DNA from: Sycobia sp. Sy_11
Taxonomy: Eukaryota > Arthropoda > Insecta > Hymenoptera > Epichrysomallidae
DNA: 64,000 nt
Reading direction: 5' to 3'
Assembly: GCA_018907035.1 (NCBI GenBank)
Contig: JACCIC010000175.1
Location: 741,501-805,500, forward strand
Shown: one piece after another, positions 27,001 to 38,419 of the stretch
Layout: every line of letters starts with the position of its first letter
How positions within the stretch are numbered: position 1 is the first letter of the stretch
Made by a program: the position numbers and the translations under genes
The notes under the pieces: model-generated
The model's input: the letters and a program-made list of their open reading frames with translations, nothing else
Database searches by the model: none
What the model was told of the DNA's origin: nothing

Positions 27001-28830
27001 AAATGATTTTTTGAATCATCTTTAATTTATCTAAAAAAGATTTTATACCAATAAATCTCGTAGGCTCCGCTTGACTCTCCTTAAAAAATACGTTATTGTA
27101 CTATTTTTATTAAATCATTTATTAATCTGAAAGATATTATAATAATTATATACTTCTTGCCTCTGCAAGCATGAAATTGTAAAGACTTACTTTTAAAGGT
27201 TGTTTTATATTTTATTACTACATATGTTTTCACTTGTACGGACCTTGAATTTATAAAAAATAAAACTATAAGTTTTATGTATTTTATAAAAAAAAACTTA
27301 GATCTTCCAGTTCCGAGTTCCTAGATTAACGTGAAGTACAAGCAAAGTTAAATTGTTCTAAGTTGGTCTAATTATATATATATTTTCATAAATTGATTAA
27401 ATGTATAACCGTATATTTTGACTAAAATTAAAAATTAATGTTAACTTAATTCAATTTTACATGTAATTTTTAATTATGTATGTAGAGTGATTACACTTTT
27501 TACATAAATACACATATAATTATATTTAAAAAAAACAAATAATTTAAAAATTTTACATCAATGATTTTAACATTAAATTGTTATGTTAACTTTTCTTTCG
27601 TCAAACAATGATTTTTTTATATTTGAACATATTGTAAACGCAGAATTTTTACACTTATATATGTACTTCGACTGTAACGAGGAAACTTGCGAACTTTCAT
27701 TGGCGCTACTTTTAATTATGTTATGAATATTGTACGATAATACAATGTTTCAAAAATAAATAGTTTAATATTTATCTTGTAAGATTATCGCATAAATATG
27801 CATAAAAAACGATTATAGTAATATTCCAGCCATTGCAGGCCGTACAATTATATGATTTATTCACTCCGTCCATTTTTATAAAATTGCCGATTTTATATTG
27901 CACATCTTTTACGAAATGTATAATCGTTTGTCGGCAAAAACTATTTATACTTTATGTTTATCAGTTTTATGTATTTTTATGTCAAAAATATGAAAAAAAT
28001 AAACGACTGAAATTTAAATCTAAGATATGTTTTTTAATAAAAGTATTTCTCATTAAAAATGTTTAAAAATCCTTATAAAAATTTAGACGTTTAGGTCTTT
28101 TAACATCTTAAGAGATAATCCCATACCTATAATCATTTGTAAATCTTTGCGAAAATAAATGTAAATCTTTAAACATTTATTTTTATGCAATTTGTATTTG
28201 ATAGCTAAAATAATATCCAATTAATAAAAGAATGTTATAAATTCAAATTTTTAATTCGTTTTAATGTAAAATATAAATGTTAAATAATTTTTTTTCGCAT
28301 ATTATTACAAATTTTTCTGATTGGGCGTAATTTATGCGCATTTATTTTTGAATAAACAAAGTATAACATTTCTCCAATAGTAATTTTGAAGATTTAATAA
28401 TATATTGAAGATTTCATTTTTTAAATGCTATATTCATTTATATAGTATTATAATTTATTTTAATTTCCTTCATATGAACTAATACAATTGATATAAACTT
28501 CGATATTCAAAATTGTATTTAAAATATTAGATTTATGAACTTCGATAATAAATCCAATAATTTAGACACTTGACTTTCTTGTTGATATCATTTTGTCTTA
28601 AAATTAAGTAGCTGTGTTACAATCCACCTTTTCTCGCAAATCAAATTTGAAATAAAGTTTATATTATAATTAAATGATAATTACAATGATCACATCATAA
28701 TGAGAGATGGATCAGAGATAATCAATGTCAACTCAAAATTGATATAAATATAAAAATAAAAATAAACTATATTTGATATTAATTTCAAATGTATAAAAAA
28801 ATAATAAAAAATAAATTATAATGGCTTGTT
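24100..28830. other. Very AT-rich intergenic DNA
   Basis: Apart from the likely 3' UTR of the membrane-protein gene (to about 24970), this stretch shows no exon-like frame, RNA gene or recognisable element. Several AATAAA motifs occur by composition alone. Confidence 0.5.
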
Positions 28831-28839
28831 AAAAGATTC

Positions 28840-29135
28840 TCGTTAAATGACATTCGGTCGTTTGCGATAACTATTGTCTCAACTATCTCGTGTACCTTCA
28901 ATCGTTTTCGAAGCACCTAAGACAAAAATCACTCATCAAAAACTGATATGCGACTACGCTGAACTTCGTCGATCCAATTTTTCACAGATCGCAGGAGAAT
29001 AGCCATCGTACACATAGTTGAGTCGTTCTTGTATTGCGCTGCGTGATTTTCATTCCAAAAACAAGAATTAAATCACCGACCGATATTACTCTTTTTCAAT
29101 TTTTCTAGAGTCTGTGGATTTCACTGAAACTTCTG
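28840..29135 (-). pseudogene. mariner transposase fragment (N-terminal part), degraded
   Basis: On the minus strand, broken across two frames, are pieces matching the N-terminal DNA-binding half of mariner transposases. They are a VYDG-type helix-turn-helix lead-in, then RSVKNWIDEVQRSRISVFDE (family pattern VK.W..EF.RGRTS..DE) and, after stops, KRLKVHEIVETIVIA (pattern D.R.KV.EI.E...IS). Stops and frameshifts make it nonfunctional. It lies downstream of, and in the same orientation as, the mariner remnant at 29357-30238. That remnant has its own two ends and the order of parts is wrong for a single copy, so this is a separate insertion. Its own terminal repeats are not identified. Confidence 0.5.
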
Positions 29136-29417
29136 TAGTAGTAGTTTACGAAAATGAACTACCGATAGTAACATTCTTTTGTGCCAACTGACGGGATATA
29201 TTATAAATATTCTATAAAAATGACATTTTTTGTATGTACATATATGACGTTCTTATTTCCAATACGAATATTGGAAATTATTAAAAAAAAAAAAAAAAAA
29301 CAGAATAAATTAGTCTTGAAAAGGGCAACTCATAAAGAATGGAATGTCCATATGTATTGGGTATATCAGTAAGTTTCCAGTGTTTTAAAAATTGCGAGGT
29401 TTTATTATGAAAACATG

Positions 29418-29664
29418 CACTGAAAAAAATATTTTCCGATATCAAGTAAACTTATTTACTTGTTTTGTACCAAGTAAATCATTTTTTTAAATTAAGAAAA
29501 TATTCACTAGATTTAAGAGTACGTTATTTGATTCAAGTGAATTCTTCTTGCATTAAGTAAATACTTCCTTGATTAAAGAAGATGCTTTCTCAATTTAAGA
29601 AAATAATTTACTTGGTACAGAATAAGAAAATATTTACTTGATAACGCATATTTTTTTCTCAGTG
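29418..29664. mobile_element. CACTG-ended MITE, copy 1, nested inside mariner
   Basis: A 247-bp noncoding element beginning CACTGAAAAAAAT and ending TTTTTTCTCAGTG. It is palindromic over most of its length: the two ends match for about 90 bp each, including TATCAAGTAAA and TGTACCAAGTAAAT blocks. A sister copy lies at 37507-37751. Flanking dinucleotides are TG on both sides here and TA on both sides of the sister, consistent with a 2-bp target duplication. It sits in the mariner 3' UTR, so it inserted later. CACTG termini recall CMC-type DNA transposons, but the superfamily is not proven. Confidence 0.75.
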
Positions 29665-29667
29665 TGG

Positions 29668-30030
29668 TTACATATCCTTTAAGTATCGTCCATCGGAAGC
29701 TGTAACGTTTTTTCCATATTTCTGACAATTTATAAATTCCCACCAAAAAAATTTCTCGTCTTTCGAGCCCAAGAACGTATTGAGCCAATTGTTCATCCCC
29801 TCTACTGAACTCAAGCGTATTCTTGTAATAGCGTTCTGCATCGATCGAAACAAGTGGCAGTCAGATGGTACGAAGTCTGGACTGTAAGGCGAGTGAGGAA
29901 GAGCTTCCAATCCACTATTCTCTAAATAGTTTTTGATCAGAGTCATAACATTTGGCTAATAATTTTCATGATGAAAAATGACGGACTCATGCCTGGTCTC
30001 ATATTCTGGCCTTTTTTTCTGTAATGCTCA
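29668..30030 (-). pseudogene. mariner transposase, C-terminal remnant
   Basis: The minus-strand frame carries the catalytic half of a mariner D,D34D transposase. RPEYETRHESVIFHHEN matches the block around the second catalytic Asp, but that Asp is replaced by Glu and a stop follows two codons later. Then comes HSPYSPDFVPSDCHLFRSM, the block holding the third Asp (in PSD), which is preserved with the standard 34-residue spacing. The frame ends with a family-typical C-terminus (KNVTASDGRYLKDM) and a stop at 29668. The upstream half is deleted or out of frame. No activity is possible. Confidence 0.8.
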
Positions 30031-30244
30031 TTTCAAACGGCTGCAAACCTGCCATGATTTTGCTCGATAAAATAATCGACACCGGAAAAACTGCTCAAAT
30101 ATAATGCTGCAAAGTTGTTGACAGATACACAATCTACAAATATAAGACATCAGGTCTGACATTTGTCTGACATTTTTGCCCGGGATCACTGGTGACGCCA
30201 GTTTTCGACAAAGGCTAGAAACTTTCTTGTACACCCAATATCTA

Positions 30245-31380
30245 TCGACGAAATATATTCATATTCACGCTGTTATCCATCCACAAGTTTTATGTCCATG
30301 AGTCCTTACTCTTAAAGTACACAACCGAGTAGTTATAGTAATAATACTTTTAATATTTCTAATACTACATTTTTGGTCGTTTCAAAAATTTTTGAATACT
30401 AATCGTTATTAAAAACGGCTTAAAGTATCTCAGATTTTATTAACAAAAGTGCATATACCTATTTGTATTATTCTCTATGTAACGCAACTCAATTTTAAAC
30501 GTAAGCACTCTGCCATTCAAATTTTACATATAATTATAAATGATAAAGACTCATTATACAGGAACCGAAATAGTAGCGAATCATATGTGAGTAGCAGGCT
30601 AAACGTGGATCCATCCTTTGAGATATTTTTGAAACATTTGTATTTTTAACAAATGAGATATTTGAATTAATGGTTTGCTTATTAAATTACATTTAATATG
30701 ACTAAGAAAAAATTAAACAATTTTTTTCATTTTCTAAGAAAATAGGCTTTTAACATTTAGCACAAATTTAATCATTTAATATATGATATGCATTTATGAC
30801 TTAATAAATTATCTAATATAATTATTAGAACAATAAACGCAGGCTCTGCTATGCATTTTATACAAAATGTTATGGTGCACATACATTATAATTTCAATTC
30901 TAAGTTCAATTTTATGTTATTTGGATTCCAATCGACAAATTATTTTACATAATCGTTTTTTATTTTATAATGAGGTTAGTATATAATTTTTATATGTGGA
31001 AATAATATATGAAAGGAGATATTCAAAAATAGTAAATTATACTAATTTAATCTATTATACCTTAAAATTGGTATTCTAGATTAAATACATCTTGCTGATG
31101 TCTTCTAGTACTATAGAAGTGTAAATAAAGTTATGGCTTTTTTATTTTATAAGAATTATGAAGACTTTTTACAATTACGTCTTATCTATGCACGTTTATA
31201 AGCTGACTTGTATTTTTATTGTATCAAGATTCCAAGTATTGTTGTGCTTAGGTATTCTGAATACAGCAACCAATTGACTGTTCTGTTAGACACCAATCAA
31301 TATAACTCATTTGGTGTATATACAAATATCAATACTACTTGCTCTTATCCTACAGAAAGCACCTCCAGCTACCTGTGAAA
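30245..31380. other. AT-rich DNA, no gene seen
   Basis: No exon-like frame, repeat family or RNA gene was recognised between the mariner end and the LINE relic. Confidence 0.4.
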
Positions 31381-31399
31381 AAATCCAATTGTTATTATA

Positions 31400-31860
31400 T
31401 TGCTCGACTTTCCAGAATAACACGAAATTGTTCTGGAATGTCACTTTTGTCAAATGAGTTATTTCAACTGTAAATTAATGACATTAGAATCATCGAAAGA
31501 ACTTTGCGGTGACTCCGCTTTTCTAGAAATCGTAAACCGAATTTATTACGCACAAAAGAACCAATTTTACAGTAAAATCGATCATGCTCGAACAATGTAT
31601 TGTCTAAATAAAAATACAATTTACACCATAAAAACAATACATCAATATCAATCTGAGCTCTTGTGCTATCTAGTGAAATAGCGAAAGACAAGAACAATTT
31701 AATATCATCAGCGTAGAGTAAGTAAGAGGCAGTAGATATACAACAAGTCAAACCATTTCTAAATAAAATAAATAGACGTAATGTAATTGAGAGATCTGTG
31801 GTACATCTGATGGGACGTGAAAGAATGACGAGAATGTGTTTTTTACCTAACAGCCGATCT
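31400..31860 (-). pseudogene. jockey-like LINE reverse transcriptase fragment
   Basis: On the minus strand, SYLLYADDIKLF is the catalytic YxDD box of a non-LTR reverse transcriptase (Y-A-D-D at 31704-31715, both Asp kept). The sequence after it (AQIDIDVLFLWC) fits the jockey-clade pattern of an LQ.DLD.L..WC helix. Just upstream, in another frame at about 31790-31808, DVPQIS is a decayed form of the GVPQGS box. Downstream, KC and following residues match the next conserved segment only after frameshifts. Stops and frame changes show it is dead. Neither 5' nor 3' end is defined. The upstream side runs into the palindrome at 31857. Confidence 0.7.
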
Positions 31861-32010
31861 TTAATTGAAAAAATCTTGCCAATCTAGTATCGTGGTCTTA
31901 AAAAATAGTTTATAAAATATTTATAGCTAAATATTTTTAATTTAAGTTTAAAAATAAATTATTTTTTAAGACCACGATACTAGATTGGCAAGATTTTTTC
32001 AATGAAAGAT
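31857..32010. repeat. Near-perfect 154-bp palindrome with ~50-bp arms
   Basis: Arms 31865-31907 and 31960-32002 are perfectly complementary over 43 bp (TTGAAAAAATCTTGCCAATC...). Weaker pairing extends outward to 31857 and 32010, around a 52-bp AT-rich centre. The outer left arm abuts the LINE relic and can be read as a continuation of its reverse transcriptase. So the palindrome may be an inverted duplication of LINE sequence, or a foldback element inserted there. No target duplication was found. Confidence 0.8.
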
Positions 32011-32687
32011 AAACTCTACTCCTCGTCAAACTGTTAATTCCATAATAGATCTGAATATTTGTATCGGCAATAAACAAAAATTCAATTTGCAAATTGAATT
32101 AGTAGCTACTAGAACCGTTCAAATGATAATCTTTATTAAAAGAGCCACCAACGATTTTCGTAATATTATCCTCAATTATAAAATGTTATTTTACTAAACT
32201 AAATCGTAGTTTTATCTATCATATTGTATTCTTTGTCTGAAGAGAATTGTGAATTTAATGCAGACTTTTTTTTTCATTCAATATTTCAATTTGTAGTTTT
32301 ATTATCTAATAAATAACCTGCAAAGAATACATTATATATTATTCGAAACTTTTATTATAATGTTTTAAACTATGTGTTTATATAGAAAAATAAATAATAG
32401 AAATTTTTGGTGATATTACTTCTACTACTTTGTAAAATTAATTTCTCTGAGAATAAATTGTCTGAAATAAATGGGGCTTAATTATTATCATTAAATCTAT
32501 AAGAGTATAATACTAATTAACATGTCAATCTTACATGTTTGATAATTCTGTGATAATATTAAATGTATAATTATTTTCAACAATATATTCTATTATTCAT
32601 AACAATGGCAACTTGACTATAAATAGACTTTATATCTGAGGTTTGGATCAGTTTAAATTTAATTAAAAAGTAGCTTAAATTATTTTA
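32010..32687. other. AT-rich DNA upstream of the secreted-protein gene
   Basis: No coding or repeat feature was recognised. It must contain the promoter of the gene starting at 32688, but no TATA or initiator can be singled out in such AT-rich DNA. Confidence 0.4.
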
Positions 32688-33659
32688 ATGTTTATTAAAT
32701 CATTAATTTTCATAATTCTGAGTACTGCCTTCATGCATGAAGTGTTTACTAAGGTAAAATAATGAATTAATTTTATAATTCATAATAGTATAAATATGGT
32801 TATAAATAACATTTCATTAAAAACTTCTTTCGTGAAAATTAAATCCAAAATAAAATTTATTAAAAAATAAATTTTTTATAAATTAAAACAAATTTTAAAC
32901 GCTATATGCTTCCTTTATTGAACATAATTATAATGTAACTTTCAAATATAAAAATATATTTTTTACATTATTCAGATTAAAGTTAACAATGTCATAATTG
33001 ACATTGTAAATAGTAAATATATTAACACAACCACATTTGAAATGTACGCTGTACCTGTGAACAACACCTACAGTAAAGTATATTTGAAAATGGATGTGTT
33101 AGAAGATTTTCCAATGAATGTCGAAGTAAGTTAGTCTAGAATGCAATTATTATTATATGTTTTATACAATAAGCTGATGATAATAATAGCGATGTTTCAG
33201 TTCAATACATATATTGAAAAGACGGATAGCAGAAAGTTGGAAGTAAATTTGGGACATTATTCATCATCGATTTGTCAATATCATTTTAATTATCGTTTTT
33301 TGCCAAAATACATATTAGATTTAACAGCAAATGGAACATGTATAACAAAGGTTACTAGTACATATTATATATATAAATATATATTATAATCAATAATACC
33401 GAAAAACTTTAATTCTACAAAATTCTATCAATAGATTATTTATACATTAATTTCGTAACAGGGCCACTGGATATTTGAAGATGCCGGTGCATTTGAATAT
33501 GAAAACGTATTACCAAGACTATACACTACAGCTACGTTTAAGCTTTTAAATACTAACATAATATTGGCTACCGATAGTCTGATTTTACAATATCGATTAA
33601 ATTCTACGTGTTATCCAATAAATGTGCGCAAGACTTCACTAGTTATTCCGGAATTATAA
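32688..33659 (+). CDS. Small secreted glycoprotein, DUF1091/MD-2-like in style (4 exons)
   Basis: Exons are 32688-32753, 32976-33125, 33201-33350 and 33462-33659. All introns are phase 0 with GT-AG ends, and the protein has 187 residues. Residues 1-21 form a signal peptide (MFIKSLIFIILSTAFMHEVF). The mature part is predicted all-beta, with three Cys and four N-glycosylation sequons (NTT, NNT, NGT, NST). The layout recalls the insect DUF1091 family of secreted, possibly lipid- or odorant-binding proteins related in fold to MD-2: a signal peptide, an early VNNVIIDIVN-like strand, a central Cys, then a Pro-centred turn and final strands near 145-170. I could not verify membership, since its Cys pattern is not a clean match. 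No close neighbour shares its function. A poly(A) signal AATAAA lies at 33692-33697. Gene reality is well supported; function is not. Confidence 0.75.
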
Positions 33660-33959
33660 TTATAGGCCATTAATTCCTCCACATAACAAATAATAAAACT
33701 GAAATTTTAAATAATGATGCTAAAGATTTTTAATTTATTTTTTTTTATTCCCATTCTAAACTTTTCAATATAATGATGCAAACTTCTAAATTTTAATTTT
33801 ACATATACCATTTATCATGGAAAATGTTTCAAATAATACCCAGAATGTATAATTAGGATAGATTTTAAAATATTATACAAGTTCATTATTTTCTAAAAAT
33901 ATCGAAAAACAATAAATAAAATTATATCGAATAATTAAAAGTTTTATACTAATATTCTC

Positions 33960-35400
33960 ATTCCTAAAACTTTAAAATTGACGCATTACCGCGTCGCTCA
34001 TATTGTACAACTAGTGCGTAAATCTTTTTCAATGATTTATACGATGCGAGATCTGGAGAACAAAATTTAGCGCGGCGTGCCAATGTTGACGTAAAACTAG
34101 CATTTCTCCAGATCGAAATAATTGACGATAACGGAATTAGGCAGAATTTAAGTATACTCTTGATCGTTGCATAACTCGCCACCAGACTGCGATGCACGAT
34201 CGTAGACTTATTCGCAATCGCTTTCGGTTTCGCCTTTGTGACGCTTTACACTTTCGTTAAATGGTGTTTGTTATTGTTTACGCGTTCTGTGCATGTTCGA
34301 AAATACTATCCGGGCCTTACGACGGTCTATGTAGAGACAAAAAAAAATGCAGATTCATCATCGTGCATTGTTATTCGAATGTTCGATACTACAGGTAGTC
34401 ACTATATTTTAAAATTGCGATTAGCTCTAGATCCGAATGCTGTTCGTTGAATATTAGCATCCCGTAGGCGAGCGTCGATAATCTAAAACTTTTATATCCG
34501 ATAACACGTCTGTCACTGTACTACTTTTACTCCTTTATAGGTTCTGTTTGAATTTTTCTACAAAGACACAGTTTATTACGAACCAAGAGGCGAAACTCGA
34601 GCATTTCGTAACTTTTGGCCAAGGTTGGATGCACAATGCTTTGACAGAAAGGATTGGCATAGTGACTAGTCTACATGTATGCGAGACATCTTGATATATA
34701 TGCGTATTTTACCGATAACGAGCAGAAGGAGACCCGATTAATCCAGCAAGCCGCGCGACACACGCCAGATCCGTTCCGACTTTCAGCATGGAAGTCTCGC
34801 CTCGCGTTCTCTCGCAAGAGGAAAACTGTTAACGAATTTACAACAAGTCAAAAAAATAATCACAAGTGGTATTGACAATCCGTAGGCCAAGAAGATGAAC
34901 GAATAAAATCATTGAAGCAATCACAAGAATAACTCTAAAAATTCTTCGTACAGCCATTAGAACTTGCTCAGGAAGTCGGCACATCCGTATTGTATATCGC
35001 GTCACATGATTATTATTTTAATGCTTCCGGCATAAGACACGTATATCAGTAATAAAATGCTGAACGGAATTGCTTAATAACCGATAAAGCTGTAGCATAT
35101 CATATCTCAGGATTTGTTGAGAAATGTCAATGATAATCAAGTTTTCTCGTCAAAAGAATCGGAAATAGCGAGAAAAGGCGAATTAAGGATTATGCTCTTA
35201 AAAATGGCACTCGAGGACAAAAGAACTTGCCAAGTTCACCGAAGCTGTTACTCACTGTTTTCTTTGTTATAAATCACGAATTTTTGCTAAAAATTATAAC
35301 ACGGTCAATATTGATCATCTTCAAGTTATGTTCCGGTGGCATGAAACAAAAAGACGCAAATACCTGGCTTCGTAGATAAATTTATGACTATTGTATCACG
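33960..35400 (+). pseudogene. Coding-like but broken tract, possible transposon remains
   Basis: Base composition rises in G and C relative to the flanks. Several protein-like plus-strand pieces occur in different frames. They are one with HVRKYYPGLTTVYVETKK (about 34295), one starting after a TATAG acceptor-like site at about 34541 (YKDTVYYEPRGETRAFRNFW), one with VGTSVLYIASHDYYFNASG (about 34980) and one with TDKAVAYHISGFVEKC (about 35080). The last resembles the YI.GY..RK.C segment found near the C-terminus of some P-element/THAP-type and hAT-type transposases, but this is a loose match. Stops separate the pieces. An old transposon is most likely, and a decayed host gene cannot be excluded. 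Confidence 0.3.
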
Positions 35401-35417
35401 ATTATATCCTTGATCTC

Positions 35418-35421
<4 letters not shown>

Positions 35422-35468
<47 letters not shown>
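35422..35468. repeat. (GA)n microsatellite
   Basis: About 47 bp of perfect GA repeat. A (TA)n tract of about 48 bp follows at 35762-35809. Confidence 0.9.
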
Positions 35469-35471
<3 letters not shown>

Positions 35472-35759
35472 TACTTTTCAGAATTTTGACTAAGAAAAAC
35501 ACCACCAGCATATCCCCGACTCCAATATGTACTTGTTACAGTACTAAGCAATTTTATTCCAAAATTAAAAATCACTGTAAAGTATGTCATGTTGAAGTTA
35601 TTCTCTAGAGAGTGCTCAGACAATGAATCTCTTTTCTATTGGCTTTCATTGACAAATCAGTGAACAATCCAGAAGCTACAAAAATCGAGAATGAGCAGCT
35701 CCTTTTAAAGTTGAATTTAATATAATGGACTACCAGAATTTTCGTTATGATTATACATA

Positions 35760-35809
<50 letters not shown>

Positions 35810-35811
<2 letters not shown>

Positions 35812-36680
35812 CTATTATATGTTACACTTATACGCCCAATGCGTATAATCTATGAAAAGAAACATTTTCGGCTGCAGGCATATAATTCTATATGTAGATA
35901 TACACATATAGTACACTATCGGAACTTCCGGTTTTATTGTATGCATTCGATACTTTATCTTTGTATTTTCTTTTTACTATATTGAATATATATTTAGTTT
36001 GTTCAGTTTAATTATTAATATCAATGAACATTAACAATAATCAACATAATAGTAATAACAGTCATCCTTTTATATCTAATTTTATAATTTGCTGATTAAA
36101 TTGAAGATATCTAATTATATTATTATATATTAATACTATTATTATATACAACTATTAAGATTACTATTCTTCTAACAAATGTATAAAGTGTAATAGCTAG
36201 AAATATTCACATAAATATTTTAATCATAAATAAATACATATTTATTCATAACTTTGATCATTTTATCGCTCACGATTACAATTTAAAATTCTACATTCGT
36301 GTAACTTTGCAAGAACTGCGAATAATCTTCTTAATTATATATATGAAAATCGTTGGAAAATCATTTGTGTACAAGCAGAGAAGCGCTCTCCCACTCATCC
36401 ACGCATTTTCTCTCGTAGAAGCGGAAGTAAAGCTCGGTTCAAGCTCGGCCGCTGCGCTCAAATTGTACAGGGCTTATGGACTAATATATCTTTGGTGGGG
36501 GAATCTAGCGAAAAGAAGTACTGCGACGCGTTAGTCGAAATTCCCTCCGTAGCATAATCGTTTCCCATAAGCGCAATGCTCCGATTTTTGTATAAAACGA
36601 GCCGAAAAAAGCAGAGAAGCACCCATTCCTTTGGGAGCAGCACGAGAGGTAAATTACCGACCACTAGCAACTCCCTACCC
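35810..36680. other. AT-rich DNA, no supported gene
   Basis: Open frames on both strands around 36307-36670 have no family signature and overlap each other. I see nothing convincing. Confidence 0.4.
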
Positions 36681-36830
36681 TTCCTAGGAACAAACCTTAG
36701 ATAGCCACGCTTTTAGTATCCTGATCATCCCAATCCTTCCTAGAGACACGCCTTACATACCCACGCTCAAGGATCTCTCTACAACCTCTCCGGGTTTAGA
36801 TAAAAGATACCCACGCTTTTAGTATCCGAC
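36681..36830. repeat. Three degenerate tandem units of ~50-56 bp
   Basis: The block CCACGCTTTTAGTATCC occurs at 36705-36721 and 36811-36827, with a partial middle copy (CCACGCTCAAGG) at 36761. Upstream parts of the units (TTCCTAG...CCTTA...) also repeat at 36681 and 36737. A small degenerate minisatellite. Confidence 0.6.
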
Positions 36831-37506
36831 TACCATTTCCACTCACTTTGTCCTTAACCTTCAGCCTCGAGCGTTCTCCGCTTCTTCCGATTTTTTTGTA
36901 TTTCAGTATATAATATATTCAGTTTTATTGTAAAAGTAAGTACTACGTTCTTTTGTTCTACCTACCCTCATCCCTATAGTAGGCATTAGGTAGTGAAATC
37001 TTTCCCCACGAAGATTTCAACTTTGTCTTTTGTTCATAATGTAAAATTAACTCCATAGATACCCAAGAGAAATACAATTAAGGTCAATAAGCAATGCTTT
37101 GACCCATCTATAATTACCGTGCACGCGATTTATTGAATTAAAATAATTTGAATTTATGTACGTAAATATAATTATATATAGGACTTCTTCTTCTTCTTTT
37201 TACATAGTTTTTCTTCTTGGCTTTCTATAGAATATTAAAGTAAATGTAATAAATTGGCCTGGAAAGTAATATACTTGCTTTTTGTGGTATGTCATTTGTC
37301 TTCGATGTATAAACTAATGTCGAAATAAATTCGACTATGTAAAACGATCGCATTACTTTGTAAAACTATAATTCCATTAAAGCCATTTATTTGTTGATGT
37401 ATTCGAAAATTTTAGATATATTTTTTTGTGAATTACGTGATTTTATACATAAGGGTAAATGTGAAATAAACATATCGTAGCTATAATGGTCCCATTGCTT
37501 TAAATA

Positions 37507-37751
37507 CACTGAGAAAAAAATTTCTGTTATCAAGTAAATATTTTCTTGTTTTGTACCAAGTAAATTATTTTCTTAAATTGAGAAAGCATCTTGTTAAATC
37601 AAGGAAGTATTTACTTAATGCAACAAGAATTCGCTTGAATCAAACCACGTATTCTTAAATCTAGTGAATATTTCCTTAATTTAAAAAAATGATTTACTTG
37701 GTACAAAACAAGTAAATATTTACTCGATATCGGAAAATATTTTTTTCAGTG
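37507..37751. mobile_element. CACTG-ended MITE, copy 2
   Basis: A 245-bp element beginning CACTGAGAAAAAAAT and ending ATTTTTTTCAGTG. It is the reverse-complement-oriented sister of the element at 29418-29664, matching along its full length with scattered substitutions. It is flanked by TA at 37505-37506 and 37752-37753. No ORF. Confidence 0.75.
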
Positions 37752-38337
37752 TAGTAATTTTGTTAGGCAATATCAATTTTTTCCAATATCAGTTACGATA
37801 TTAAATTTTTTTTTTAACGTAATTCAAAAATAATTTAGATGAATACTTTTTATAAATATTGTGTAAAAAATTATTATATAAAAATACTTTGTATAAAATA
37901 TATGATTAATGTTATAAGGATTAAAATTCTGGAAGTAAATGAAAACAAATTAAATTCTCCCAGCTTTGTTAATTTTGTTATAACTTCTTTTTTACAGATT
38001 TTATTATTTTTATGAATATATTTTATTGTAGTTTATCAATTTATATGCTTTATTTATTTATTTACTCTATGCACAAATTATTGCAATATTTTTACATATG
38101 TTGTTCGCTCGCACGTTGGTGCCGGATCCCCGACTTACAAACTAACTTAACATAATTCTCAACCTATTCTATCCACTCCACATTTTTCCAGGGTTCTGTC
38201 TATAAAGCGGAAAAGGCCTATGGTCAAATCCAGTGTGATCTATGCCGTTTACTCGGTCAGACCGTCCAGGTCCGACGTTTTAAACCGCTCCGGCTCATTT
38301 TCAAGGACTAAACTAAGCTCCGATGATTATAAACAAG

Positions 38338-38410
38338 GACGGTCTGACGTCTCATTATATTAATATAGTATATTATTGTATAAAGACTGTGAGACCGATA
38401 AAGATTATCA
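38338..38410 (+). repeat. Dispersed repeat, copy C
   Basis: GACGGTCTGACGTCTCATTA, then an AT spacer, then GACTGTGAGACCGATAAAGA. It is clearly related to copy D at 41354 and more distantly to copies A and B. The GC-richer sequence just upstream (about 38100-38330) contains further GGTCAGACCGTCC-like blocks and may belong to the same element. Confidence 0.5.
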
Positions 38411-38419
38411 TTTCTTTGA

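Larger units (their letters stand above)
29357..30238 (-). mobile_element. Internally deleted mariner element with terminal repeats and TA duplication
   Basis: The left end reads TTGGGTATATCAGTAAGTTT. The right end, on the opposite strand, reads TTGGGTGTACAAGAAAGTTT. These ~28-bp imperfect terminal inverted repeats are flanked by TA on both sides (29355-29356, 30239-30240), the Tc1/mariner target-site duplication. The span is 882 bp. About 249 bp belongs to a nested MITE with its own duplication, leaving about 633 bp against the usual ~1.3 kb. The N-terminal half of the transposase is mostly missing. The element is dead (see the transposase entry). Confidence 0.8.
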
